DNA from: an uncultured Clostridia bacterium | Lineage (GTDB): Bacteria; Bacillota; Clostridia; TANB77; CAG-508 | Direction of reading: 5' to 3' | Assembly (NCBI GenBank): GCA_944390395.1 | Contig: CALXPY010000009.1 | Span: 1 to 43,018 of the forward strand | Length of the DNA stretch: 43,018 nucleotides | Part shown: in pieces, positions 1-6,451 of the stretch | Numbering within the stretch: the stretch's first letter is position 1 | Layout: each line of letters starts with the position of its first letter | Translations under genes and position numbers: made by a program | Notes under the pieces: model-generated | What the model was told of the DNA's origin: nothing | Databases searched by the model: none | The model's input: only the letters and a program-made list of their open reading frames with translations

Positions 1-37
1 ATCTATTTGAATTTGAGGTACAAAAACTAAACCTGTT

Positions 38-103
38 TTATTCTCTAAAACATAACTCTCTCTCTCTCTCTCTCTCTACAATACCAACGGTTTCAGCTTT
101 CAT
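38..103 (-). CDS. Short leader ORF with AG microsatellite, copy C (out of frame)
   Basis: An ATG at 103-101 follows a Shine-Dalgarno AAGGAG with 11-nt spacing. It starts the peptide MKAETVGIV, followed by alternating Glu-Arg from (AG)11, and ends at a TAA at 40-38 (21 aa). Two further copies (2426-2491 and 4442-4504) keep the start, the ribosome binding site and the MKAE start. With a repeat number divisible by three, the frame would continue past the left window edge; 11 units puts it out of frame. By analogy with copies A and B, another surface gene should lie just left of the window. Function is unknown; a phase-variable leader peptide is my inference. Confidence 0.4.
   Translation of the reverse strand: MKAETVGIVERERERELCFRE
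56..77. repeat. (CT)11 dinucleotide microsatellite, copy C
   Basis: Eleven uninterrupted CT units on the plus strand, AG in the leader ORF sense. Dinucleotide tracts of this length are classical sites of slipped-strand mispairing. Copies B and A carry 11 and 13 units. Confidence 0.95.
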
Positions 104-320
104 ACTTGTTTTTTCTCCTTTTTTATTTTTTACATAAATTTGTTTATGTCATTTATAATAACTGTATTTATTATTATTTTAAATATTTTTTTCCTGCCAG
201 CTATTTTTATTATAACATTAAAATTAATTTTTTACTACATTTTTATAAATATTTTAATTTATATAACTTTTTTATTAAAATTATGCGAATTTCAAAAAAT
301 ATAATAATTTTTTTGAAAAT

Positions 321-349
321 TTGACATATAATAAATTATAAGCTATAAT
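321..349 (+). promoter_or_regulatory. Consensus promoter of antisense (antitoxin) RNA
   Basis: TTGACA at 321-326, a 17-nt spacer and TATAAT at 344-349: a perfect vegetative sigma-factor promoter on the plus strand. No protein gene lies downstream; transcription from about 356 would meet the terminator at 393-422, giving a short RNA. Confidence 0.8.
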
Positions 350-369
350 TATATTAGCTTAAGCAAATT

Positions 370-388
370 ATTGTAACATAGTAAGAAC
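370..388. repeat. Direct repeat, antitoxin side
   Basis: ATTGTAACATAGTAAGAAC here matches ATTGTAACATAGTAGAAC at 492-509 except for one extra A. The second copy overlaps the toxin start codon (CAT at 499-501 on plus). The pair would provide the antisense contact outside the terminator. Confidence 0.85.
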
Positions 389-392
389 AAAT

Positions 393-422
393 AAAAGACT
401 AGAGCCCTAACTCTAGTCTTTT
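393..422. terminator. Bidirectional terminator shared by toxin and antitoxin RNAs
   Basis: A perfect 12-bp stem (393-404 with 411-422) with a 6-nt loop. It is flanked by A-tracts that become T-tracts on either strand, so it should terminate both convergent transcripts. Confidence 0.9.
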
Positions 423-426
423 GTTA

Positions 427-501
427 TTAGTCTTTCTTATTAAGATTATTTAAAATTAAATAAATTAATAATAAAGCTAATACTTTAAGAAATTGTAACA
501 T
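427..501 (-). CDS. Small hydrophobic peptide, Fst-like type I toxin candidate
   Basis: A 24-aa ORF: start ATG at 501-499 and stop TAA at 429-427. It is preceded by a very strong Shine-Dalgarno GGGAGGAGG (517-509) seven nt upstream. The peptide is a single hydrophobic stretch (LKVLALLLIYLIL) followed by a polar charged tail (NNLNKKD), the organisation of Fst/Ldr-type membrane toxins. Its promoter is at 544-572, and the RNA would open with a 5-bp 5'-terminal hairpin (518-522 with 533-537) next to the ribosome binding site, as in stable toxin mRNAs. It is too short for normal gene callers. It sits between two surface-gene units, where it could stabilise the repeat region. No homologue could be searched; identification rests on layout. 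Confidence 0.65.
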   Translation of the reverse strand: MLQFLKVLALLLIYLILNNLNKKD

Positions 502-543
502 AGTAGAACCTCCTCCCTGCCTCTAAGCAAGTAGGCAATTTTT

Positions 544-572
544 ATATTAATACATTTTGTGTAGTTTGTCAA
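544..572 (-). promoter_or_regulatory. Promoter of small toxin-like gene
   Basis: On the minus strand TTGACA (572-567), a 17-nt spacer and TAATAT (549-544). Start of transcription is expected near 537, exactly at the 5' hairpin before the ribosome binding site. Confidence 0.8.
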
Positions 573-639
573 TTTCAACTTTGTTTTGGTGTTAATTCTT
601 AAATTTGATCTTTAGAATTCTATTTTCATGTATTCTAAT

Positions 640-2073
640 TTATTTATATAAAATAGGACGGGATGAAATTGAATCATCACCTATAGTACCATTTCTATGA
701 AAACCAGCACTAGGATCTCTAGCTGGTTGAGCATAATAACTGTCTTTAAAACTACCTCCTGAGATTCTATATGTTTTATCATCTTTTCTCCCTTCTGTAG
801 ACCACTCACCTGCATTTCCTGCTAAATCATATATATTATTAGCTGCTGTGACTTTAGCTGGAATCGTATCCGCTCCAGTATCTATCATAATGTCTATTTC
901 GATTCCTGCACCTTCCAAACTTGATGATAAGTCAGTATAGTTATTATACCTTCCATATCTACATTCACCATCCACTGGTATATATTCATAGAAATTCCCT
1001 CTAAAGTTCAGGATATATTGCGATCCATAAGTTGATCCTCCATCATATCTATAAATTCCCCAAGTACCAGAACTTTCTAATTCTGCCAATGTTTTTGCTC
1101 CTGTTTTCATTAACCAATTTAACATTGTTGTTCTTGCATAGCTATTCATCATTGCACTTTCCACTTCTCCATTATACATACTCTCTAAATTTTTCTTTGC
1201 TGTACTCCAATCTATATGTGTCCATGGCATTACTTGTCCTACGCATACTGGCACTCCTTCTATATTCCTTGCTTCTCGTGTGAATTCTAGTACTGGTGCA
1301 TCTCCACTTTTTTGCCCTGGCATTCCCATTTCGTACCTTCCCATATAAAATCCACTATTTTTTACTACACTTTCCTTAAAATATGCTATACTCTTTTTAT
1401 CTTTTATATCTCCGTCATCTTCTTCCCACGATGTATATTCTATACTTGATCCATTTACTTTTCTTGTTAGCTCTGATATTCCTAATGTTATTTCATCTGA
1501 TTTCATGCTGTTCCCTTCTTCATCTTTTGCTACTACATATATATCAAATGTTCCACTTGCCACTGGTATCCATACAAATTCATTTCCTATACTTGTATCT
1601 TTTATTACATAACCTGTGTCTACTGTTCCTTCTGTATGACTAAATCCATTTGGTATATATGGTTCTTTATTTTCTAATGTTATTTTCTCTGTATAACTAT
1701 TTTCCTTTTGAGTACTCTTTAATTCTCCATCTATATAATATTCATACTCTATATCTTCACTTGTTGTCTCTACTTCTACATTTATTGTTATTTCTTCTGT
1801 TGTGTATTCTGTTGTTACTTTTATATTACTTATTCCATCAACATCTTCTGGACCTTTCATTGAATTTTCTAATTCATTTAATAAATCATTTATTTCTGAC
1901 TGATCTTCTCCTATTTGATTATTCATGTTATTTGCTATTTCTTTTGCTTTATCTATTATTCCATTCTCATTAAATACTATATCTATCGAAATTCCTGCTA
2001 GTATTAGTATTATTACTATTGTTATTGCTAATACTAATAATGTTATTCCATTTTTATCTCTTATTTTCTTCAT
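640..2073 (-). CDS. Prepilin-like surface protein with FGE/C-type-lectin-like domain (unit B)
   Basis: This 477-aa protein opens with a type IV prepilin-like signal: basic residues, a Gly at position 9 before ITLLVLAITIVIILILAG, then NENGIIDKAKE. The usual Glu at +5 after the cleavage site is missing. Residues about 75-215 look like Ig/fibronectin-like beta repeats. From about 235 the protein resembles the formylglycine-generating-enzyme (SUMF1) fold: GFYMGRYEMG, DLAGNAGEW and GGSF, ending SRPILYK. The catalytic cysteines expected of a sulfatase-activating enzyme are not apparent, so a ligand-binding C-type-lectin-like role is more likely. Residues 1 to about 325 are almost identical to the gene at 2691-4082; the rest has diverged strongly. 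AGGAG lies 11 nt before the start. Surface or pilus tip display is inferred. Confidence 0.75.
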   Translation of the reverse strand: MKKIRDKNGITLLVLAITIVIILILAGISIDIVFNENGIIDKAKEIANNMNNQIGEDQSEINDLLNELENSMKGPEDVDGISNIKVTTEYTTEEITINVEVETTSEDIEYEYYIDGELKSTQKENSYTEKITLENKEPYIPNGFSHTEGTVDTGYVIKDTSIGNEFVWIPVASGTFDIYVVAKDEEGNSMKSDEITLGISELTRKVNGSSIEYTSWEEDDGDIKDKKSIAYFKESVVKNSGFYMGRYEMGMPGQKSGDAPVLEFTREARNIEGVPVCVGQVMPWTHIDWSTAKKNLESMYNGEVESAMMNSYARTTMLNWLMKTGAKTLAELESSGTWGIYRYDGGSTYGSQYILNFRGNFYEYIPVDGECRYGRYNNYTDLSSSLEGAGIEIDIMIDTGADTIPAKVTAANNIYDLAGNAGEWSTEGRKDDKTYRISGGSFKDSYYAQPARDPSAGFHRNGTIGDDSISSRPILYK

Positions 2074-2153
2074 AAGCTCTATTTCTCCTTTTCTCTGTTA
2101 TTTAAAAGTTATTCCTGCTTTTTCCATTTTTTTACTCTTTGTAATACTTATTG

Positions 2154-2271
2154 AGAAGCGTGTTATATATATTATTTGAAAAAACATGAGTCGACAGCCC
2201 TTTGAGGCGGGGGTGTGACCCGTGAGCTTGGAGACCGTGTTTTTGAAAATAATATATATAACTTAGCTTCT
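2154..2271 (-). other. 118-bp inverted repeat with GC-rich core, copy B
   Basis: Arms of about 31 nt (AGAAGC plus GTTATATATATTATT on one side) pair with only small internal mismatches and enclose about 50 nt of G/C-rich sequence, which stands out in this AT-rich DNA. In the sense of the downstream gene it lies in the 5' untranslated leader between terminator and start codon. The core can form a short CGGG/CCCG hairpin. It could be a structured RNA, a protein-binding site or a recombination site. No known riboswitch or ribozyme consensus was recognised. Confidence 0.6.
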
Positions 2272-2341
2272 ATAAAAATTTAATAAAGAGAATATATACT
2301 TTCAAATATATCCACTTGTAAATTTCTTTAAAAAAAGCACA

Positions 2342-2376
2342 CAAAAAGAACGCTCCAATATAACTTGAAACGTTCT
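2342..2376 (-). terminator. Intrinsic terminator inside the leader, copy B
   Basis: AGAACGTTTC pairs with GGAGCGTTCT (10 bp including G-U pairs), with a 10-nt loop, followed by TTTTTG. It lies between the leader ORF and the surface gene, so it should attenuate transcription of the gene at 640-2073. It falls inside the frame that the leader ORF would use if its AG count were a multiple of three. Confidence 0.75.
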
Positions 2377-2425
2377 ATATTTTACATAATCTATTTGAAT
2401 TTGAGGTACAAAAACTAAACCTGTT

Positions 2426-2491
2426 TTATTCTCTAAAACATAACTCTCTCTCTCTCTCTCTCTCTAGTATTTCAACGGTTTCAGCTTTCAT
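2426..2491 (-). CDS. Short leader ORF with AG microsatellite, copy B (out of frame)
   Basis: ATG at 2491-2489, Shine-Dalgarno AGAGG 12 nt upstream, then MKAETVEIL and a Glu-Arg stretch from (AG)11 (CT at 2444-2465). In the present frame it stops at 2428-2426 after 21 aa. With 9 or 12 AG units the frame would read on through SYVLENKTG and the terminator to a TGA at 2304-2302. The N-terminal codons and the ribosome binding site are kept in all three copies. Leader-peptide control of the downstream gene is inferred. Confidence 0.45.
   Translation of the reverse strand: MKAETVEILERERERELCFRE
2444..2465. repeat. (CT)11 dinucleotide microsatellite, copy B
   Basis: Eleven uninterrupted CT units within the leader ORF upstream of the gene at 640-2073. 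The tract differs by two units from copy A although the surrounding sequence is nearly identical, direct evidence that its length changes. Confidence 0.95.
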
Positions 2492-2524
2492 CTTCGTTTT
2501 TTTCCTCTTATCTCTTATTATACA

Positions 2525-2559
2525 AATTGAAAAAGAATTAAATTAATTATTTTTCAATT
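2525..2559. repeat. Inverted repeat near transcription start, copy B
   Basis: AATTGAAAAA at 2525-2534 and its exact complement at 2550-2559 with a 15-nt AT-rich gap. It sits just downstream of the promoter -10 box, so it may be an operator or a 5' stem of the leader RNA. The same element occurs at 4531-4565. Confidence 0.7.
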
Positions 2560-2567
2560 ATGGTTAA

Positions 2568-2596
2568 ATTTTATATTAAACTATTTTGAAAGTCAA
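2568..2596 (-). promoter_or_regulatory. Promoter of unit B leader
   Basis: On the minus strand TTGACT (2596-2591), a 17-nt spacer and TAAAAT (2573-2568). It drives the leader ORF and, if the terminator is passed, the surface gene at 640-2073. Confidence 0.75.
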
Positions 2597-2690
2597 GTTC
2601 TATAGTTATTTTTTTATTTCATTTTTATCTTACACTTACATTTACTACTAAATTTAATCTTTAAACTTCTACTTTTATGGCATCTAATTT

Positions 2691-4082
2691 TTATTTATAT
2701 AAAATCGGACGAGATGAAGTTGATACATCGCCAGTTGTTCCACTCGAATATAAACTGGCATTATAATCTATAATCGGTCTCGCGTCATAACCAGATCTAA
2801 AACTTCCTCCTGATACTCTATATTTTTTATCATCTTTTCTCCTTTCTGTTGTCCATTCACCTGTATTTCCTGCCAAATCAAATATATTATTTAAAGCATT
2901 CCTTTTTATTTCTTCTGTATCAGCTCCTGTTTCTATTAGTACATTAGTTAGTCCAGCACCTGATAAACTCCAAGTATTTACATATTCTTCCCTACTCTCA
3001 CCACATTCCATATATGAATCCAAATAATAAAACCCTTTAAATTTAAAATCAAGACCAGCAGTCATCATACTATAATTTCCAAATGAAGCTGAATCTTGCA
3101 AATTTGCTCCTGTTTTCATTAACCAATTTAACATAGTTGTTCTTGCATAACTATTCATCATTGCACTTTCTACTTCTCCATTGTACATACTTTCTAAATT
3201 TTTCTTTGCTGTACTCCAATCTATATATGTCCATGGCATTACTTGTCCTACGCATACTGGCACTCCTTCTATATTTCTTGCTTCTCGTGTAAATTCCAAT
3301 ACTGGTGCATCTCCACTTTTTTGTCCCGGCATTCCCATTTCATACCTTCCCATATAAAACCCACTATTTTTTACTACGCTTTCTTTAAAATATGCTATAC
3401 TCTTTTTGTCTTTTATATCTCCATCCTCTTCTTCCCACGATGTATATTCTATACTTGATCCATTTACTTTTCTTGTTAGCTCTGATATTCCTAATGTTAT
3501 TTCATCTGATTTCATGCTGTTCCCTTCTTCATCTTTTGCTACTACATATATATCAAATGTTCCACTTGCCACTGGTATCCATACAAATTCATTTCCTATA
3601 CTTGTATCTTTTATTACATAACCTGTGTCTACTGTTCCTTCTGTATGACTAAATCCATTTGGTATATATGGTTCTTTATTTTCTAATGTTATTTTCTCTG
3701 TATAACTATTTTCCTTTTGAGTACTCTTTAATTCTCCATCTATATAATATTCATACTCTATATCTTCACTTGTTGTCTCTACTTCTACATTTATTGTTAT
3801 TTCTTCTGTTGTGTATTCTGTTGTTACTTTTATATTACTTATTCCATCAACATCTTCTGGACCTTTCATTGAATTTTCTAATTCATTTAATAAATCATTT
3901 ATTTCTGACTGATCTTCTCCTATTTGATTATTCATGTTATTTGCTATTTCTTTTGCTTTATCTATTATTCCATTCTCATTAAATACTATATCTATCGAAA
4001 TTCCTGCTAGTATTAGTATTATTACTATTGTTATTGCTAATACTAATAATGTTATTCCATTTTTATCTCTTATTTTCTTCAT
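2691..4082 (-). CDS. Prepilin-like surface protein with FGE/C-type-lectin-like domain (unit A)
   Basis: This 463-aa paralogue of the 640-2073 product shares the prepilin-like N-terminus (cleavage expected after Gly9, no Glu at +5), the beta-rich middle and the start of the FGE-like domain almost residue for residue up to about 325. After MKTGA the two proteins share only scattered core motifs: GAD, NNIFDLAGN, GEW, RKDDK, GGSF and SRPILYK. DNA differences in the variable part include many silent third-position changes and all base types, so this is not adenine-directed hypermutation. The gene lies head-to-tail with its paralogue. AGGAG is 11 nt before the ATG; a tiny ORF (MEKAGITFK, 4107-4136) lies just upstream without a good ribosome binding site. 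Confidence 0.75.
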   Translation of the reverse strand: MKKIRDKNGITLLVLAITIVIILILAGISIDIVFNENGIIDKAKEIANNMNNQIGEDQSEINDLLNELENSMKGPEDVDGISNIKVTTEYTTEEITINVEVETTSEDIEYEYYIDGELKSTQKENSYTEKITLENKEPYIPNGFSHTEGTVDTGYVIKDTSIGNEFVWIPVASGTFDIYVVAKDEEGNSMKSDEITLGISELTRKVNGSSIEYTSWEEEDGDIKDKKSIAYFKESVVKNSGFYMGRYEMGMPGQKSGDAPVLEFTREARNIEGVPVCVGQVMPWTYIDWSTAKKNLESMYNGEVESAMMNSYARTTMLNWLMKTGANLQDSASFGNYSMMTAGLDFKFKGFYYLDSYMECGESREEYVNTWSLSGAGLTNVLIETGADTEEIKRNALNNIFDLAGNTGEWTTERRKDDKKYRVSGGSFRSGYDARPIIDYNASLYSSGTTGDVSTSSRPILYK

Positions 4083-4162
4083 AAGCTCTATTTCTCCTTT
4101 TCTCTGTTATTTAAAAGTTATTCCTGCTTTTTCCATTTTTTTACTCTTTGTAATACTTATTG

Positions 4163-4280
4163 AGAAGCGTGTTATATATATTATTTGAAAAAACATGAGT
4201 CGACAGCCCTTTGAGGCGGGGGTGTGACCCGTGAGCTTGGAGACCGTGTTTTTGAAAATAATATATATAACTTAGCTTCT
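4163..4280 (-). other. 118-bp inverted repeat with GC-rich core, copy A
   Basis: Same element as 2154-2271, upstream of the gene at 2691-4082. The long arms (AGAAGC/GCTTCT outermost, then GTTATATATATTATT and its complement) would close a large hairpin in the mRNA leader. Because the whole surrounding block is duplicated, identity between the two copies does not by itself show selection on structure. Confidence 0.6.
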
Positions 4281-4350
4281 ATAAAAATTTAATAAAGAGA
4301 ATATATACTTTCAAATATATCCACTTGTAAATTTCTTTAAAAAAAGCACA

Positions 4351-4385
4351 CAAAAAGAACGCTCCAATATAACTTGAAACGTTCT
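4351..4385 (-). terminator. Intrinsic terminator inside the leader, copy A
   Basis: Identical to the copy at 2342-2376: arms at 4376-4385 and 4356-4365, loop of 10 nt and a T-tract on the minus strand. It should stop leader transcripts before the gene at 2691-4082 unless prevented. Confidence 0.75.
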
Positions 4386-4441
4386 ATATTTTACATAATC
4401 TATTTGAATTTGAGGTACAAAAACTAAACCTGTTTTATTCT

Positions 4442-4504
4442 CTAAAACATAACTCTCTCTCTCTCTCTCTCTCTCTCTAGTATTTCAACGTTTTCAGCCT
4501 TCAT
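4442..4504 (-). CDS. Short leader ORF with AG microsatellite, copy A (out of frame)
   Basis: ATG at 4504-4502 with GAGGAG 10 nt upstream. It encodes MKAENVEIL, eight alternating Glu/Arg residues from (AG)13, VMF, and stops at 4444-4442 (20 aa). This is a different out-of-frame state from copies B and C (13 versus 11 units). One unit fewer would open a frame running through the terminator to a TGA at 4313-4311. Compared with copy B the start region shows one silent change (AAA/AAG) and one Thr/Asn change. Confidence 0.45.
   Translation of the reverse strand: MKAENVEILERERERERVMF
4453..4478. repeat. (CT)13 dinucleotide microsatellite, copy A
   Basis: Thirteen uninterrupted CT units inside the leader ORF upstream of the gene at 2691-4082. 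Confidence 0.95.
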
Positions 4505-4530
4505 ACTTATTTTTCTCCTCTTACTTTATC

Positions 4531-4565
4531 AATTGAAAAAGAATTAAATTAATTATTTTTCAATT
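4531..4565. repeat. Inverted repeat near transcription start, copy A
   Basis: AATTGAAAAA (4531-4540) and its complement (4556-4565) just downstream of the unit A promoter. Candidate operator or leader stem. Confidence 0.7.
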
Positions 4566-4573
4566 ATGGTTAA

Positions 4574-4602
4574 ATTTTATATTAAACCATTTCGAAAGTC
4601 AA
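4574..4602 (-). promoter_or_regulatory. Promoter of unit A leader
   Basis: On the minus strand TTGACT (4602-4597), a 17-nt spacer and TAAAAT (4579-4574). Same geometry as 2568-2596. It lies just behind whiA, so the unit is independently transcribed. Confidence 0.75.
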
Positions 4603-4679
4603 GTTCTATAGTTAATTCTTTTCTCGTTTGATGGACACTTCCAAAACATAACCAGTTTTTTAGAAGGTTTCCATCTATT

Positions 4680-5558
4680 TTATTGACACAATTTTTCTAT
4701 TGCTTTTAGTCTATGGTTCACTCCTGATTTTCCTATTGGTTCTCTTAACATTTGTCCTATTTCTTGCAATGATGCTTCTGGATTTTTTAATCTTATTTCT
4801 GCTATTTCTTTTAAATTATCTGGTAATTTATCATACTCTCCTGTTTTCTTTAGCTTCTTTATTATTTCTATTTGTTTCAATGCTGCTGTTATTGTCTTAT
4901 TTAAATTCGCAGTTTCACAATTTACCTTTCTATTAACATTATTTTTTACATCTCTATATACACGTATATCTTCAAATTTTAATACGGCATTATTTGCCCC
5001 TATAAAAGCTAAAAATTTAGAAATTTCTTCTCCATCTTTAGTATATATAGAATAATTTGTTTTTTTCTGTAATTCTTTAAAATTTATACTATGTTTTTCA
5101 AGTATTGATAAAATAAATTTTGCGTTTTGAATATTAGATAATTTTATTTCTAAATGATATTTATTATTTGGATTGTTTATAGATCCGCTTCCTAAAAATG
5201 ATCCTCTAACTAAAGATCTTTCTAATAATTCATCTTTTTTTAAAAATTTCTCTAAATTTATATTATCTATATAAATTTTATTTTTGCATTTTATTTCTTC
5301 CATATCTACTTTTGGAAATTCTATTACAAAATTTTTTCCTATAATATTTATACTATGATTTGTAATTTTTAAATTATTTAATAATTTGCTAAAACGATTT
5401 ATATTGTATTCATTTTCTGTTGAATATTTTATTTTTTTCTTTAATACACTTACATTGCTTGTTATTATATATCCTAAAAATTCAGATTTAACTGATTCTT
5501 TATTTGCTAGATTTGCTAGTTTACTTAGCTCTTCTTTTACTTCACTTGAAAAAGACAT
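4680..5558 (-). CDS. whiA: DNA-binding protein WhiA
   Basis: WhiA is a conserved Gram-positive protein with a degenerate LAGLIDADG homing-endonuclease fold joined to a helix-turn-helix; it affects division and chromosome organisation, and sporulation in actinomycetes. The 292-aa product begins with the family signature MSFSSEVKEELSKL. It carries the LAGLIDADG-like segment RSLVRGSFLGSGSINNP around residue 115 and ends with an HTH (IAEIRLKNPEASLQEIG, then GVNHRLKAIEKL). It starts 6 bp after prmC, whose TGA lies in the whiA ribosome-binding region, so the two are probably co-transcribed and coupled. The usual neighbours rapZ and yvcK are not here. Confidence 0.93.
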   Translation of the reverse strand: MSFSSEVKEELSKLANLANKESVKSEFLGYIITSNVSVLKKKIKYSTENEYNINRFSKLLNNLKITNHSINIIGKNFVIEFPKVDMEEIKCKNKIYIDNINLEKFLKKDELLERSLVRGSFLGSGSINNPNNKYHLEIKLSNIQNAKFILSILEKHSINFKELQKKTNYSIYTKDGEEISKFLAFIGANNAVLKFEDIRVYRDVKNNVNRKVNCETANLNKTITAALKQIEIIKKLKKTGEYDKLPDNLKEIAEIRLKNPEASLQEIGQMLREPIGKSGVNHRLKAIEKLCQ

Positions 5559-5564
5559 ACTTTC

Positions 5565-6392
5565 TCATTCCTTTTTTACCAATATTACTCTATTATTTCC
5601 AGATAAGTCTTTTTTTATTTCACTATTTTTGAATAACTTACTTACACTTTCTCCTTGGTTATATCCCATTTCTAATAATAAATATCCACCTATATTTAAA
5701 AATTTATTATAATTATCAGCTATAATCTTGTAATATTTAATTCCATCATTTCCTCCATCAAGAGCTATTATAGGTTCATTTTTAACTTCTTTACTTAGTT
5801 TTTCTATTTCCTTAGTCTCTATATAAGGTGGATTAGAAACAATTATATCAAATTTATTTTCTATATTTTTAAACATATCTGAAACTACAAATTTTATTTT
5901 GTTTTCTACATTGTTTTTTATAGCATTTTTTTCTGCTATTTCTATTGCATTTTCACTTATATCTGTTGCAATAATATTTACATCTTTTATATATTTTGCA
6001 AGTGATACTGCTATTGCTCCACTGCCTGTACATAAATCCAAAATGTTTATCTTTTTATTATATAGTTTAGATATTTTCAAAACCTCTTCTACTAAAATTT
6101 CTGTATCTGGCTGTGGTATTAATACATTTTCATCTACAAAAAAATCAAGTCCCATAAACTCTTGTTTTTTGGTAATATATTGAATTGGAACTCCTTCTAT
6201 TATTTTATTTAAATTATAGATATAGATTTCTAATTTATTATCTAAAATTTCAACATCTTCATAATTTATTAGAATGTCTTTTTTTATTCCTGTAATAAAA
6301 GATATTAAAATTTTTACTTTAATACTATAATCTTCTATTTTGTTTTCTTTTAATAAATCAGATCCATATTTTATAGCTTCTTTAATAGTCAC
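5565..6392 (-). CDS. prmC: Release factor glutamine methyltransferase PrmC
   Basis: PrmC (HemK) N5-methylates the GGQ glutamine of peptide release factors 1 and 2, using S-adenosylmethionine. The 275-aa protein has the N-terminal helical domain (residues 1-90), the SAM-binding motif DLCTGSGAIA near 119-128 and the catalytic NPPY at 187-190. The start is GTG at 6392 with AGGAG six nt upstream. A consensus promoter at 6423-6451 lies directly upstream. It leads a two-gene operon with whiA; prfA, its frequent partner, is not adjacent. Confidence 0.93.
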   Translation of the reverse strand: MTIKEAIKYGSDLLKENKIEDYSIKVKILISFITGIKKDILINYEDVEILDNKLEIYIYNLNKIIEGVPIQYITKKQEFMGLDFFVDENVLIPQPDTEILVEEVLKISKLYNKKINILDLCTGSGAIAVSLAKYIKDVNIIATDISENAIEIAEKNAIKNNVENKIKFVVSDMFKNIENKFDIIVSNPPYIETKEIEKLSKEVKNEPIIALDGGNDGIKYYKIIADNYNKFLNIGGYLLLEMGYNQGESVSKLFKNSEIKKDLSGNNRVILVKKE

Positions 6393-6422
6393 TTTAATCT
6401 CCTAAATAATTTTAATACTATT

Positions 6423-6451
6423 ATTTTATCAGATTAAAATATTTATGTCAA
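6423..6451 (-). promoter_or_regulatory. prmC-whiA promoter
   Basis: On the minus strand TTGACA (6451-6446), a 17-nt spacer and TAAAAT (6428-6423) with a TG motif one base before it. The -35 box overlaps the last bases of the T-tract ending the RNA candidate at 6450-6661. Confidence 0.8.

Larger units (their letters stand above)
356..424 (+). ncRNA. Candidate type I antitoxin RNA (Fst/par RNA II-like)
   Basis: A predicted transcript of about 69 nt runs from the consensus promoter at 321-349 to the shared terminator. At 370-388 it contains a copy of the sequence spanning the start codon of the small hydrophobic ORF on the other strand (491-508), so it is antisense to the toxin ribosome-binding and start region over about 18 nt with one bulged base. 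The terminator arms give a second region of complementarity. Convergent genes, a shared bidirectional terminator and direct repeats at both 5' regions are the hallmarks of the par/Fst locus of pAD1. Transcript ends are predicted, not measured. Confidence 0.6.
1094..2607. repeat. Large tandem duplication, copy B
   Basis: Matches 3103-4613 at a constant offset of 2009 bp (2013 beyond the CT tract, which differs by two units). It covers promoter, leader ORF, terminator, GC-rich inverted repeat and the 5' two-thirds of the surface gene. Only scattered single-base changes are visible. Similarity drops abruptly at the gene 3' cassette. Confidence 0.95.
3103..4613. repeat. Large tandem duplication, copy A
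   Basis: Partner of 1094-2607. The repeat carries the whole regulatory leader plus the constant 5' part of the surface gene. A third partial copy of the leader lies at 1-103. Confidence 0.95.

Noticed and set aside
106..324. Plus-strand ORF of 72 codons between the leader copy C and the antisense promoter
   Set aside because: Product is almost only Phe, Tyr, Ile and Asn from AT-rich DNA, no ribosome binding site, and it overlaps the leader RBS and upstream region on the other strand.
640..2073. Long open frames on the plus strand opposite the surface genes and opposite mfd, mgtA and polA
   Set aside because: They mirror the coding strand of clear genes, have no ribosome binding sites and encode low-complexity Leu/Ser/Phe/Tyr-rich products expected from AT-rich antisense frames.
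2154..2271. Known riboswitch or self-cleaving ribozyme in the GC-rich leader element
   Set aside because: Compared by eye with cyclic-di-GMP, hammerhead, twister, twister-sister and pistol core motifs; none of the conserved cores is present.
2382..2418. Sequence GTTTTTGTACC (minus strand) resembling the start of some type II CRISPR repeats, present three times
   Set aside because: Copies are about 2 kb apart as part of the large duplicated unit, there are no spacers and no cas genes.
640..4082. Diversity-generating retroelement with the FGE/C-type-lectin-like genes as targets
   Set aside because: The fold is typical of DGR targets, but no reverse transcriptase, accessory gene or template repeat is in the window. 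The two variable ends differ at all base types, with silent changes and indels, not at adenines only.
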